The notes under the pieces are model-generated. The model saw only the letters and a program-made list of their open reading frames with translations, made no database searches and was not told the origin of the DNA. From Polynucleobacter meluiroseus (GTDB lineage: Bacteria > Pseudomonadota > Gammaproteobacteria > Burkholderiales > Burkholderiaceae), in assembly GCA_943329505.2 (NCBI GenBank), contig CALQED020000044.1, forward strand, positions 1 through 8,123: a DNA stretch of 8,123 nt, given 5' to 3'. Position 1 is the first letter of the stretch; every line of letters starts with the position of its first letter. Positions 1 to 6,442 of the stretch are shown in pieces. The translations under genes and the position numbers were made by a program.

Positions 1-330
1 AGTGGCAATACCGTTGAAACCTCAATGAATGCGTCTCAAAAGAATCCCAAAACACAAAATCAAAATGTCAATGCCACATTAACTGTCTTGAAGCAAGATG
101 GCCGGCATGTTGAATTTACGTATCAAAACCCAAATTACAAAGCCTATGAAATCGGTACGATCTCTGCAGATGGAACCAAATTGCAAATTGCTTATAAGGG
201 CGGCTTCGGGGTCTACGACATTAGTCAAAATAAATTGGTCGGCTGCGGATCTGGGCGAGTGAGCGAAGGCCCTGTTAGCCAATGGATTAATACCTACTAT
301 GCCTGGTGTGACGATTTAACCGCTAAGTAA
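1..330 (+). CDS. C-terminal part of an unidentified protein (5' end outside window)
   Basis: The reading frame is open from the first base to the TAA at 328-330, so the gene most likely starts upstream of the window. The first ATG in frame, at 25, has no Shine-Dalgarno-like sequence before it (the preceding bases read gttgaaacctca) and is a poor start candidate. About 109 residues are visible. The first 35 or so are rich in Asn, Gln, Lys, Ser and Thr and look like a flexible linker. The rest alternates polar and hydrophobic residues with Gly and Asp turns, as in a small beta-rich domain, and ends in an aromatic stretch (WINTYYAWCDD). Two Cys, in GCGSG and AWCDD, could form a disulfide if the protein is exported. 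I do not recognise the family and assign no function. It converges on the BI-1-like gene across a shared terminator. That it codes is fairly likely; its true start is unknown. Confidence 0.6.
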   Translation, partial: SGNTVETSMNASQKNPKTQNQNVNATLTVLKQDGRHVEFTYQNPNYKAYEIGTISADGTKLQIAYKGGFGVYDISQNKLVGCGSGRVSEGPVSQWINTYYAWCDDLTAK

Positions 331-355
331 TTCTTCTCATCATTACGTTGGACAA

Positions 356-388
356 AATAATAAAGGCGCCTAAGGCGCCTTTATTATT
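356..388. terminator. Bidirectional intrinsic terminator between convergent genes
   Basis: This is a perfect inverted repeat with 15-bp arms at 356-370 and 374-388 and a three-base TAA loop. The inner part of each arm is GC-rich (GGCGCC) and the outer part is A/T only. On either strand the RNA would therefore form a strong hairpin whose 3' side runs into a U-rich tract (TTTATTATT, and TTTATTATTTTG on the minus strand). It lies 25 bp after the stop of the left plus-strand gene and 16 bp after the stop of the minus-strand membrane-protein gene, where a shared terminator is expected. Confidence 0.9.
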
Positions 389-404
389 GAGAGAACGGTA
401 TTAC

Positions 405-1106
405 TTAATCTCGATTGCCACCAACAATGCCCAAGAGAGCGAGTAAGTTGGTAAAGACGTTGTATACATCTAAGTAGATAGCCAAGGTAGCCATGATGTA
501 GTTTGTCTCGCCACCATTGATGACGCGCTGGACGTCAACGAGGATGAAGGCAGAGAAGATGGCGATAGCCAAAACCATCACCGTCAACATCAAAGCAGGC
601 AACTGCAACCAGATGTTTGCCAGAGAAGCAACGATCAAGAGCAATACACCGACCATCAACCACTTACCTAGGCCGGAAAAATCACTCTTGCTCACGGTAG
701 CAATTGTTGCCATTGTGGCAAAGATTGCAGCTGTGCCGCCGAAAGACAGCATGATGAGGGTTGCGCCATTGCTATAGCTGTTGAGCGTGAAGCCAACGAG
801 GCGGGACATCATGATGCCCATGAAGAAGGTAAAGCCCAGCAACAGCAGAACGCCTATGCCAGTCTCTTTATTCTTTTCAATTGCCCAGAAGAATCCAAAA
901 GCCACTGCCATGAATACAATAAATCCAATAAATGGACTTTCAGCGAACAGGGAAAAACCCATCGCTACACCAAGCCAAGCACCAATGACAGTAGGCACCA
1001 TTGACAGTGCCAACAGGGCATAGGTATTGCGTAGTACGCGGTTGCGTACCTGGACAGTGCTAATTGAGCCGGTTTGGCCAAAGCCGTAAGAGTTCAGATC
1101 ACTCAT
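405..1106 (-). CDS. Bax inhibitor-1/YccA family seven-helix membrane protein
   Basis: This is a 233-residue inner-membrane protein of the Bax inhibitor-1 (TMBIM; bacterial YccA/YbhL/YetJ) family. A polar N-terminus of about 25 residues is followed by roughly seven hydrophobic segments, near residues 29-50, 57-75, 84-104, 114-136, 148-166, 169-190 and 207-228. The family's C-terminal signature is visible: FILVDVQRVINGG (about 187-199), then YLDVYNVF (211-218). Asp191 and Asp213 probably match the paired acidic residues that gate a pH-sensitive calcium leak in Bacillus YetJ. In E. coli YccA is a substrate and modulator of the FtsH protease. Which of these roles applies here cannot be read from sequence. 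The length is normal for the family. The start is well supported: AAGGAG (plus coordinates 1112-1117) lies 5 nt before the ATG. The gene appears monocistronic, divergent from ndk, and ends at the shared terminator at 356-388. Confidence 0.93.
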   Translation of the reverse strand: MSDLNSYGFGQTGSISTVQVRNRVLRNTYALLALSMVPTVIGAWLGVAMGFSLFAESPFIGFIVFMAVAFGFFWAIEKNKETGIGVLLLLGFTFFMGIMMSRLVGFTLNSYSNGATLIMLSFGGTAAIFATMATIATVSKSDFSGLGKWLMVGVLLLIVASLANIWLQLPALMLTVMVLAIAIFSAFILVDVQRVINGGETNYIMATLAIYLDVYNVFTNLLALLGIVGGNRD

Positions 1107-1163
1107 ATTGACTCCTTCTTTTCAAAGTAAATACATGAGCCCATCGAGGGGCTGTTGACAGTA

Positions 1164-1190
1164 AGTATAGACAAAACACCCGAATTTCAA
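1164..1190 (-). promoter_or_regulatory. Candidate sigma-70 promoter for the BI-1-like gene
   Basis: Read on the minus strand, TTGAAA (1185-1190, -35-like) and TATACT (1164-1169, -10-like) are separated by 15 bp. Both hexamers are good matches but the spacer is shorter than the usual 17 bp. Transcription would begin near 1157 and give a leader of about 50 nt before the ATG at 1106. This is inferred from motifs only. Confidence 0.45.
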
Positions 1191-1253
1191 GTCCCCCATT
1201 AAAAGACCTACAAATCAAGGGTTTATACCTTGTAAATTCAAGGGCTTAGCCCT
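1187..1253. repeat. Short direct and inverted repeats in the divergent spacer
   Basis: TCAAGGG occurs at 1215-1221 and 1238-1244, exactly 23 bp apart, each followed by a T/C-T-T-A-like extension. A shorter match (TCAAG) lies at 1187-1191. The second copy is embedded in two small inverted repeats: CCTTG/CAAGG (1228-1232 and 1239-1243) and AGGGC-TTA-GCCCT (1241-1253). Spacing of about two helical turns between two divergent promoters would suit an operator for a regulator, but no known binding motif is recognised and chance is possible for elements this short. Confidence 0.35.
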
Positions 1254-1285
1254 ACGCACATAAGGGTAAATACGGTCCAGCAATG

Positions 1286-1291
1286 TATAAT
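1286..1291 (+). promoter_or_regulatory. Candidate -10 element for ndk and the downstream cluster
   Basis: A perfect TATAAT lies at 1286-1291. No good -35 hexamer is found 16-18 bp upstream (the region reads AAGGGTAA), and the preceding TG is directly adjacent rather than one base away, so it is not a canonical extended -10. Transcription would start near 1298 and leave a leader of about 80 nt before ndk. It is the only strong -10 match in the spacer on this strand. A weak -35 could mean the promoter needs an activator. Confidence 0.5.
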
Positions 1292-1377
1292 TTGGGGGTC
1301 GCTGAGCTGGGATGGCCTTTTTGGCCTAAATAGACCTGACTTGGCAAATACCTTTGAAATCACTATTGGAGTCTTGA

Positions 1378-1803
1378 ATGGCAATTGAACGCACCCTCTC
1401 TATTATCAAACCTGATGCTGTCGCTAAAAACGTCATCGGCAAAATCTATGATCGTTTTGAATCGGCTGGTTTGAAGATTGTGGCGTCCAGAATGGCGCAC
1501 CTTTCACAATCCGAAGCAGAGCAGTTCTACGGCGTTCACAAAGATCGTCCTTTCTTCAAAGATTTGGTGAGCTTCATGATTTCAGGTCCCGTCATGATTC
1601 AAGTATTGCAAGGCGAGGGCGCCATTGCTAAGAATCGCGATTTGATGGGTGCAACTGATCCAAAGAAGGCCGATAAGGGTACTATCCGCGCAGATTTTGC
1701 TGACAGCATCGATGCCAATGCAGTTCACGGTTCTGACGCTCCTGAAACAGCTGCTGCGGAAGTTGCATTCTTCTTCCCCGGCATGAATGTTTTCAATCGT
1801 TAA
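1378..1803 (+). CDS. ndk: Nucleoside diphosphate kinase
   Basis: This cytosolic enzyme moves the gamma-phosphate of ATP to other (deoxy)nucleoside diphosphates through a phosphohistidine intermediate, balancing NTP and dNTP pools. The 141-residue length is the bacterial norm. The signature NAVHGSD places the catalytic His at 117. The other nucleotide-binding residues of the family fall where expected: Lys11 (in IIKPDAV), Tyr51, Phe59, Arg87, Thr93, Arg104 and Asn114. The ATG is preceded by GGAG (1368-1371) with 6 nt spacing. It is the first gene of the plus-strand cluster and lies 31 bp upstream of rlmN. No T-tailed terminator separates the two, so some or all ndk transcripts may continue into rlmN. 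Nothing about the protein is unusual. Confidence 0.98.
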   Translation: MAIERTLSIIKPDAVAKNVIGKIYDRFESAGLKIVASRMAHLSQSEAEQFYGVHKDRPFFKDLVSFMISGPVMIQVLQGEGAIAKNRDLMGATDPKKADKGTIRADFADSIDANAVHGSDAPETAAAEVAFFFPGMNVFNR

Positions 1804-1823
1804 TCAATCATCGCTTGATTGAT
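1803..1823 (+). promoter_or_regulatory. Hairpin between ndk stop and rlmN start
   Basis: An 8-bp perfect inverted repeat (ATCAATCA at 1803-1810, TGATTGAT at 1816-1823) with a 5-nt loop begins at the last base of the ndk stop codon and ends 11 nt before the rlmN TTG. It is AT-rich and followed by AAGTAGG rather than a T-run, so it is not a standard terminator. It ends just before the weak rlmN ribosome-binding site and could stabilise the ndk mRNA end or affect rlmN translation. Function is inferred. Confidence 0.45.
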
Positions 1824-1825
1824 AA

Positions 1826-1837
1826 GTAGGCTCTTTG
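1826..1837 (+). promoter_or_regulatory. Ribosome-binding site and TTG start of rlmN
   Basis: The in-frame stop TAA at 1823-1825 leaves only the codons GTA, GGC, TCT and TTG before the conserved RlmN N-terminal region (NLLDFD). TTG at 1835 is therefore the only plausible initiator. The Shine-Dalgarno match is weak: AGG at 1828-1830, 4 nt before the start. The next in-frame ATG (residue 16) would remove conserved residues. Confidence 0.75.
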
Positions 1838-3028
1838 ACCTCCCCGCGCGTAAATCTCTTAGATTTTGACGCTGACCAAATGGCAGCGTATGTCGCGGGG
1901 TTGAATGAAAAGCCCTTTAGGGCCAAGCAACTCATGCAGTGGATACATCAACGCGGTGTATCGAATATCAATGACATGAGTGATTTAGCCAAAAGCTTTA
2001 GAGCTACCTTGCTAGATAAAGCCGAGGTAGTCTCACTTCCTGTGATGAAAGATGAGCACGCTAGCGATGGCACACGCAAGTGGCTTTTAGATGTAGGCGC
2101 CGGCAATGCTGTCGAGTCTGTATTTATCCCTGAGGATGATCGCGGTACATTGTGCATCTCTTCACAGGCTGGTTGTGCAGTCAATTGCCGTTTTTGCTCA
2201 ACTGGGCATCAAGGTTTCTCACGCAATCTAACCTCCGGAGAAATCATCGGACAACTCTGGTTTGCCGAACATCTCTTGCGCAATGATCCAGAAGCGGTCC
2301 GCAGGATTGAAAAGTTTCCCACTCCTGGCTGGGAGCACACGGGTCGAGTGATCTCGAACGTAGTGATGATGGGTATGGGTGAGCCATTACTTAACTACGA
2401 CAATGTAGTGCCAGCATTACATTTGATGCTTGATGATAGAGCGTATGGTTTATCACGTCGTCGCGTGACGGTTTCGACATCGGGCGTGGTGCCGATGATT
2501 GATCGCCTTGCACAAGATTGCCCAGTGGCTTTAGCAGTTTCATTGCATGCGCCAAACGATACCTTACGCGATCAGCTAGTGCCCCTCAACCAAAAATATC
2601 CACTACGTGAACTACTGGATGCTTGTGAGCGCTACTTGCCCTTTGCGCCACGGGATTTCTTGACCTTTGAATATTGCATGCTCGATGGCGTGAATGATTC
2701 CGACATCCAAGCAAAAGAACTAGTGCGCTTACTCAAGAATATTAAGTGCAAGATTAATTTGATTCCCTTTAATCCCTTCCCAGAATCTGGCCTCAAGCGC
2801 TCAACAGCGCAGCGTATCCACGCTTTTGCTAGCATTTTGTTAGATGCGGGCATGGTTGCGACAGTGCGCAAGACCCGTGGCGATGACATTGCTGCTGCTT
2901 GCGGTCAGTTGGCTGGCGATGTTGTCGACCGTACTCGGGTGCGTGAGCGCGCTGTTCATGATTCTGAGATCATTACTGAAGTGCCATTACAAGAGCAGCC
3001 CATTGCATGGCTCAACAAATTAAATTAA
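1835..3028 (+). CDS. rlmN: Dual-specificity 23S rRNA/tRNA adenine-C2 methyltransferase RlmN
   Basis: RlmN is a radical-SAM enzyme that methylates C2 of A2503 in 23S rRNA and of A37 in certain tRNAs, supporting accurate translation. The 397-residue protein has an N-terminal accessory domain (to about residue 90), then the radical-SAM barrel. Its cluster motif C-x3-C-x2-C is at Cys114, Cys118 and Cys121 (within CAVNCRFC). [13 protein letters not shown] (178-190) is the GEP SAM-binding motif. Cys356 in AAACGQL matches the methyl-carrying Cys355 of E. coli, and Cys107 matches the resolving Cys118. All catalytic Cys are thus present, which favours RlmN over an inactive paralogue; resistance enzyme Cfr is closely related but shorter and lacks this N-terminal match. 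A segment near 148-172 ([20 protein letters not shown]) lengthens the region before GMGEP, which I recall from Burkholderiales homologues. Translation starts at TTG. ispG follows after 13 bp. Confidence 0.96.
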   Translation: MTSPRVNLLDFDADQMAAYVAGLNEKPFRAKQLMQWIHQRGVSNINDMSDLAKSFRATLLDKAEVVSLPVMKDEHASDGTRKWLLDVGAGNAVESVFIPEDDRGTLCISSQAGCAVNCRFCSTGHQGFSRNLTSGEIIGQLWFAEHLLRNDPEAVRRIEKFPTPGWEHTGRVISNVVMMGMGEPLLNYDNVVPALHLMLDDRAYGLSRRRVTVSTSGVVPMIDRLAQDCPVALAVSLHAPNDTLRDQLVPLNQKYPLRELLDACERYLPFAPRDFLTFEYCMLDGVNDSDIQAKELVRLLKNIKCKINLIPFNPFPESGLKRSTAQRIHAFASILLDAGMVATVRKTRGDDIAAACGQLAGDVVDRTRVRERAVHDSEIITEVPLQEQPIAWLNKLN

Positions 3029-3041
3029 ACATGAGATCCTT

Positions 3042-4331
3042 ATGAGCTCAAATAATTCATCATCACAGTTGCCGGAATTGCCAGGGTTACCTTTAGGACC
3101 AGCCCCCAAGAGAGCAACGCGCCAAGCGATCGTTGCTTGGAAAACCAACATCATCACGGTGGGTGGCGATGCGCCAGTTCGCGTCCAATCCATGACCAAT
3201 ACCGATACTGCAGATGCTGTCGGTACCGCAATTCAGGTGAAAGAGTTGGCGCGTGCTGGTTCGGAGATGGTGCGGATTACGGTGAATACGCCTGAAGCCG
3301 CCGCCGCTGTTCCCTATATTCGTGAGCAGTTAGATAAGATGGATGTCCTAGTGCCATTGATCGGTGACTTTCATTACAACGGCCACACTTTATTAAACGA
3401 TTACCCAGAGTGTGCTCAAGCACTCTCGAAATACCGCATCAATCCCGGTAACGTGGGTAAGGGCAGTAAGCGTGATCCACAGTTTGCGCAGATGATTGAA
3501 GCAGCTTGTAAATACGATAAGCCGATTCGTATTGGGGTGAACTGGGGAAGTTTAGATCAAGAACTGTTGGCTTCCATCATGGATAGCAATGCTGCACTGG
3601 CCAATCCAAAGAGTGCGCAAGAGGTGATGATTGAGGCTTTAATTCAGTCGGCACTGCAATCCGCAGAAAAAGCAGTTGAGATTGGCATCAATCCTAATCA
3701 AATTATGCTTTCGTGCAAGGTCAGCAATGTACAAGACTTGGTGGCCGTATATCGCGATCTCTCACGTCGCTCCGACTACCCCTTGCACTTGGGTTTGACT
3801 GAGGCAGGCATGGGTAGCAAAGGGATTGTGTCCTCTACGGCAGCGATGGGCATCTTGTTGCAAGAGGGCATTGGCGACACAATTCGGGTTTCGTTAACAC
3901 CAGACCCAGGCGCCCCTCGAGAAAACGAAGTGATTGTCGCGCAAGAGATTTTGCAAACTATGGGATTGCGGAATTTCACGCCCATGGTGATTGCTTGTCC
4001 TGGTTGTGGAAGAACAACGAGTACTACTTTCCAAGAGCTAGCTGCCAATATCCAATCGTATTTGCGTCAGCAGATGCCAGTTTGGAAGAAATCTCACCCA
4101 GGTGCCGAGAATATGAATGTGGCAGTGATGGGTTGCATCGTTAATGGTCCGGGCGAGAGTAAGCATGCCAATATTGGTATTTCCTTGCCAGGTACAGGCG
4201 AGACACCTGCTGCTCCTGTCTTTGTCGATGGCGTTAAAGTAAAGACATTGCGCGGCGATAATATTGCGCAAGAGTTCCAGGTCATCGTAGATGATTACGT
4301 CAAGCAAAACTACGCGGCTAAAGTTGAATAG
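3042..4331 (+). CDS. ispG: 4-hydroxy-3-methylbut-2-enyl diphosphate synthase (IspG/GcpE)
   Basis: IspG reductively opens methylerythritol 2,4-cyclodiphosphate to HMBPP, the next-to-last step of the MEP isoprenoid pathway, in the cytosol with electrons from flavodoxin or ferredoxin. The N-terminal TIM-barrel domain starts with [11 protein letters not shown] and [11 protein letters not shown] (about 26-56), includes RINPGNVG (132-139) and SCKVSN (224-229), and runs to about 300. The C-terminal domain carries the [4Fe-4S] ligands Cys319 and Cys322 (CPGCGRT) and Cys365 (GCIVNGPGE), with conserved Glu372. At 429 residues it is longer than the roughly 370 of E. coli but fits the longer betaproteobacterial form; the first 25 residues are Ser/Pro/Leu-rich and probably disordered. 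The ATG has only a weak GAGA (3033-3036) before it, so it may rely on coupling to rlmN 13 bp upstream. The pilF and rodZ-like genes often found here in relatives are absent. Confidence 0.97.
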   Translation: MSSNNSSSQLPELPGLPLGPAPKRATRQAIVAWKTNIITVGGDAPVRVQSMTNTDTADAVGTAIQVKELARAGSEMVRITVNTPEAAAAVPYIREQLDKMDVLVPLIGDFHYNGHTLLNDYPECAQALSKYRINPGNVGKGSKRDPQFAQMIEAACKYDKPIRIGVNWGSLDQELLASIMDSNAALANPKSAQEVMIEALIQSALQSAEKAVEIGINPNQIMLSCKVSNVQDLVAVYRDLSRRSDYPLHLGLTEAGMGSKGIVSSTAAMGILLQEGIGDTIRVSLTPDPGAPRENEVIVAQEILQTMGLRNFTPMVIACPGCGRTTSTTFQELAANIQSYLRQQMPVWKKSHPGAENMNVAVMGCIVNGPGESKHANIGISLPGTGETPAAPVFVDGVKVKTLRGDNIAQEFQVIVDDYVKQNYAAKVE

Positions 4332-4354
4332 CTTCCACTAGAAAAATAAGAACA

Positions 4355-5707
4355 ATGACCGATCAAAGCAAGGACTCAAAGTCACTGACTGATAAAGTGC
4401 AAAAGACGCAAAAGACGCAAAAGATTAATGGTGTGCGTGGCATGAATGATTTATTGCCAGCGGATGCTGGGCAGTGGGCACATCTTGAGCATGTCTTGCG
4501 TGATTTAACGCGCGCTTATGGTTATGAGTTTTTGAGAACGCCGATTGTTGAAGCGACTGCAGTGTTTCAACGGGGCATTGGCGAAGTCACCGATATCGTT
4601 GAAAAAGAAATGTATTCATTTGAGGATCGTCTCAATGGTGAGCAACTCACCTTGCGACCCGAGGGTACTGCTGCACTTGTGCGCTCTGTGATTGAAAATA
4701 ATTTGCTCTACGAAGGACCAAAGCGTCTTTGGTATACCGGCCCGATGTTCCGCCACGAGCGACCACAACGTGGTCGTTATCGTCAGTTCCACCAGTTTGG
4801 TATTGAGGCACTTGGCTTTGCCGGTCCCGATATTGATGCTGAAATCATTCTGATGGGTCAACGCCTTTGGGATGAGTTGGGTCTAAAAGGTGTGCGCCTA
4901 GAGATGAATTCCTTAGGTCAAGCCAATGAGCGTGCCGAGCATCGTGCTGCACTAGTGACATACTTTGAAAAAAATCAATCTCAGTTAGATGAAGATTCAC
5001 AACGTCGCTTGCTAAGCAATCCATTACGTATTTTGGATTCTAAAAATCCCGAGATGCAAACCTTAATTGAAGGGGCGCCAAAGTTATTAGATTTCTTGGG
5101 CACTGAGTCTTTAAACCATTTCAATGCAGTGCAAGCTTTGATTAAGGCCAACAATATTCCTTGCAAAATTAATCCCCGTTTAGTACGTGGTCTGGATTAC
5201 TACAATCTGACTGTATTTGAGTGGGTTACCGATGAGTTAGGGGCGCAAGGCACGATTGCTGGTGGCGGTCGTTATGATCCGTTGATCGAGCGTATGGGCG
5301 GTAAAGCGGCGCCTGCTTGTGGTTGGGCAATGGGCATGGAACGTGTTTTGGATCTGATGAAGGTTTCTGGCTCTTTGCCAGAGGCACAAGCCCAATGCGA
5401 TATTTTCGTATTGCATCAAGGTGGTGAGACTTTAAGTACTGCCATGATTGTTGCTGAGCGTTTGCGTAGCGCAGGGATCGATACCATCCTTTTTTGCCCT
5501 CCAGATGGTCAATTGGCCAGCTTTAAGTCTCAAATGAAGAAGGCAGATTCTAGTGGTGCAGCCTTTGCGCTCATTATTGGACCGGATGAATTGGCTAAAA
5601 ATGAGGCAGGACTCAAAGACTTACGGGGTACAGGTGAACAAAAGTCTATTCCCCTAGAGAGCGTGCTGGAAGCGGTAATTGATGCTCTGGTGGGCGCCTC
5701 CGAATAG
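4355..5707 (+). CDS. hisS: Histidyl-tRNA synthetase
   Basis: This class II aminoacyl-tRNA synthetase charges tRNA-His in the cytosol. Residues 26-40 ([15 protein letters not shown]) are the usual family start. [12 protein letters not shown] (99-110) and motif 2, [19 protein letters not shown] (129-147), follow. The HisA motif [15 protein letters not shown] is at 277-290 and motif 3, [12 protein letters not shown], at 323-334. From about 347 to 450 is the anticodon-binding domain. All motifs needed for catalysis are present, which argues against the HisZ paralogue. Unlike the typical protein, about 25 residues precede the conserved core: polar, Lys/Gln/Thr-rich and partly encoded by a 9-bp tandem repeat (4399-4424). 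No strong Shine-Dalgarno precedes the ATG (AAATAAGAAC), and the in-frame ATG at residue 30 (Met in GVRGM) is too far into the core to be the start. The gap to ispG is 23 bp; a 73-bp gap with a hairpin follows. Confidence 0.97.
   Translation: MTDQSKDSKSLTDKVQKTQKTQKINGVRGMNDLLPADAGQWAHLEHVLRDLTRAYGYEFLRTPIVEATAVFQRGIGEVTDIVEKEMYSFEDRLNGEQLTLRPEGTAALVRSVIENNLLYEGPKRLWYTGPMFRHERPQRGRYRQFHQFGIEALGFAGPDIDAEIILMGQRLWDELGLKGVRLEMNSLGQANERAEHRAALVTYFEKNQSQLDEDSQRRLLSNPLRILDSKNPEMQTLIEGAPKLLDFLGTESLNHFNAVQALIKANNIPCKINPRLVRGLDYYNLTVFEWVTDELGAQGTIAGGGRYDPLIERMGGKAAPACGWAMGMERVLDLMKVSGSLPEAQAQCDIFVLHQGGETLSTAMIVAERLRSAGIDTILFCPPDGQLASFKSQMKKADSSGAAFALIIGPDELAKNEAGLKDLRGTGEQKSIPLESVLEAVIDALVGASE
4399..4424 (+). 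repeat. 9-bp in-frame tandem repeat in the hisS 5' end
   Basis: The unit GCAAAAGAC occurs at 4399-4407 and 4408-4416, followed by a partial third copy (8 of 9 bases) at 4417-4424. It encodes consecutive Gln-Lys-Thr, Gln-Lys-Thr, Gln-Lys-Ile in the tail before the conserved HisRS core. Because the unit is a multiple of three, copy-number change would lengthen or shorten the tail without shifting frame. Confidence 0.9.
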
Positions 5708-5731
5708 AATGATAGTTGTACCTAATATTGG

Positions 5732-5746
5732 TGCCCAGGATGGGCA
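5732..5746 (+). promoter_or_regulatory. Intercistronic hairpin between hisS and yfgM
   Basis: A perfect 6-bp inverted repeat (TGCCCA, 5732-5737; TGGGCA, 5741-5746) has a 3-nt GGA loop. It is GC-rich but followed by TGCATTAAAC, without a T-run, so it is unlikely to be an efficient intrinsic terminator. It lies in the only sizeable gap of the cluster (73 bp) and could attenuate, stabilise or be a processing site for the mRNA. No convincing promoter is seen in the gap. Confidence 0.4.
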
Positions 5747-5780
5747 TGCATTAAACATTGATTAATTAGCTTGGATTGAC

Positions 5781-6440
5781 ATGCCTTTAGATCTAGAAGA
5801 ACAAGAACAGTTAGACCAATTCAAAGCGTTTTGGCAGAAGTATCGCAACCTGATTACGGGTGTGGTGACAGTCGCTTTATTTGCCTACGCTGCTTACAGT
5901 GGATATCAGTGGTGGCGCAATAGCCAGGCGCTTGAAGCCTCTAAGCTCTACGAAACAATGGTGACTGCGATTGCCAAAGGCGATAAAGAGCAAACCTTAC
6001 GTGCTGCTGACGATTTACAAAAAGACTATGCACGCACTCCCTATGCGCCTATGTCTAGTTTAGTTGCCGCTCGGATTGCATCAGATGCTGGTGACAATGC
6101 TAAAGCATTAGATTATTTGCGTTGGGCCGCAAAGAATGCCAATAATGATGGCTATCTTGGTTTAGCCAAGATGCGTTTGGTATCTCAATTGATTGAGCTA
6201 GGCACTGAAAAAGATTTTGCTGAGGCTGATCAAATACTGAAAGAAAAACCCATTACTGGTTTTAACGCATTGTGGCTTGAGCGACGTGGCGATTGGTATT
6301 TGGCACAAAAGAAAATGGATCAAGCTAAAGCGAGCTATCAAGACGCTTGGAAAACAGTAGACCAAGTGAAAGAATTTCCTGAGGAGGCGCGTCGTCTCCT
6401 GAAAGTGAAGTTAGATGCGGTTGGGGGAGTTGCGCAGTGA
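5781..6440 (+). CDS. yfgM: YfgM-like membrane-anchored TPR protein (ancillary Sec translocon factor)
   Basis: This 219-residue protein has the layout of the YfgM/TPR_21 family. A short acidic, Gln-rich cytosolic N-terminus (MPLDLEEQEQLDQ) leads into WQKYRN and one transmembrane helix at about residues 23-43. After it, from about 50 to 219, a helical, Ala-rich region resembles tetratricopeptide repeats and faces the periplasm. In E. coli YfgM binds the SecYEG translocon with the chaperone PpiD and helps hand over exported proteins; it also affects RcsB stress signalling. The setting between hisS and bamB is the conserved position of this gene and supports the call. The ATG has a modest GGA (5773-5775) with 5 nt spacing. 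The TGA stop overlaps the start region of bamB, suggesting translational coupling. No truncation is apparent. The role here is inferred from family and context. Confidence 0.9.
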   Translation: MPLDLEEQEQLDQFKAFWQKYRNLITGVVTVALFAYAAYSGYQWWRNSQALEASKLYETMVTAIAKGDKEQTLRAADDLQKDYARTPYAPMSSLVAARIASDAGDNAKALDYLRWAAKNANNDGYLGLAKMRLVSQLIELGTEKDFAEADQILKEKPITGFNALWLERRGDWYLAQKKMDQAKASYQDAWKTVDQVKEFPEEARRLLKVKLDAVGGVAQ

Positions 6441-6442
6441 TG
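6423..6442 (+). promoter_or_regulatory. bamB ribosome-binding site and overlapping start codons
   Basis: GGGGGAG at 6423-6429, inside the end of yfgM, is the strongest Shine-Dalgarno in the cluster. GTG at 6437 lies 7 nt after it and ATG at 6440 lies 10 nt after it. The yfgM stop TGA (6438-6440) overlaps both. The spacing slightly favours GTG and codon preference favours ATG; the choice changes the protein by one residue before the signal peptide. An ATG at 6449 is too distant (19 nt). Confidence 0.7.

Noticed and set aside
517..1023. Plus-strand open frames opposite the BI-1-like gene
   Set aside because: They are antisense to a well-supported membrane protein gene, have no recognisable protein character and lack convincing ribosome-binding sites.
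1155..1160. Perfect TTGACA (-35 consensus) on the plus strand in the divergent spacer
   Set aside because: No -10-like hexamer lies 16-18 bp downstream (the region reads CACCCGAA), and it is too far from the TATAAT at 1286 to pair with it.
1314..1326. GGCC-TTTTT-GGCC in the ndk leader as a terminator or riboswitch
   Set aside because: Only a 4-bp stem with no T-run after it, and no known riboswitch core is recognisable in the roughly 80-nt leader.
3776..4307. Minus-strand open frames opposite ispG
   Set aside because: They overlap each other and lie within a gene with full family motifs; composition looks like translated complement of a coding region.
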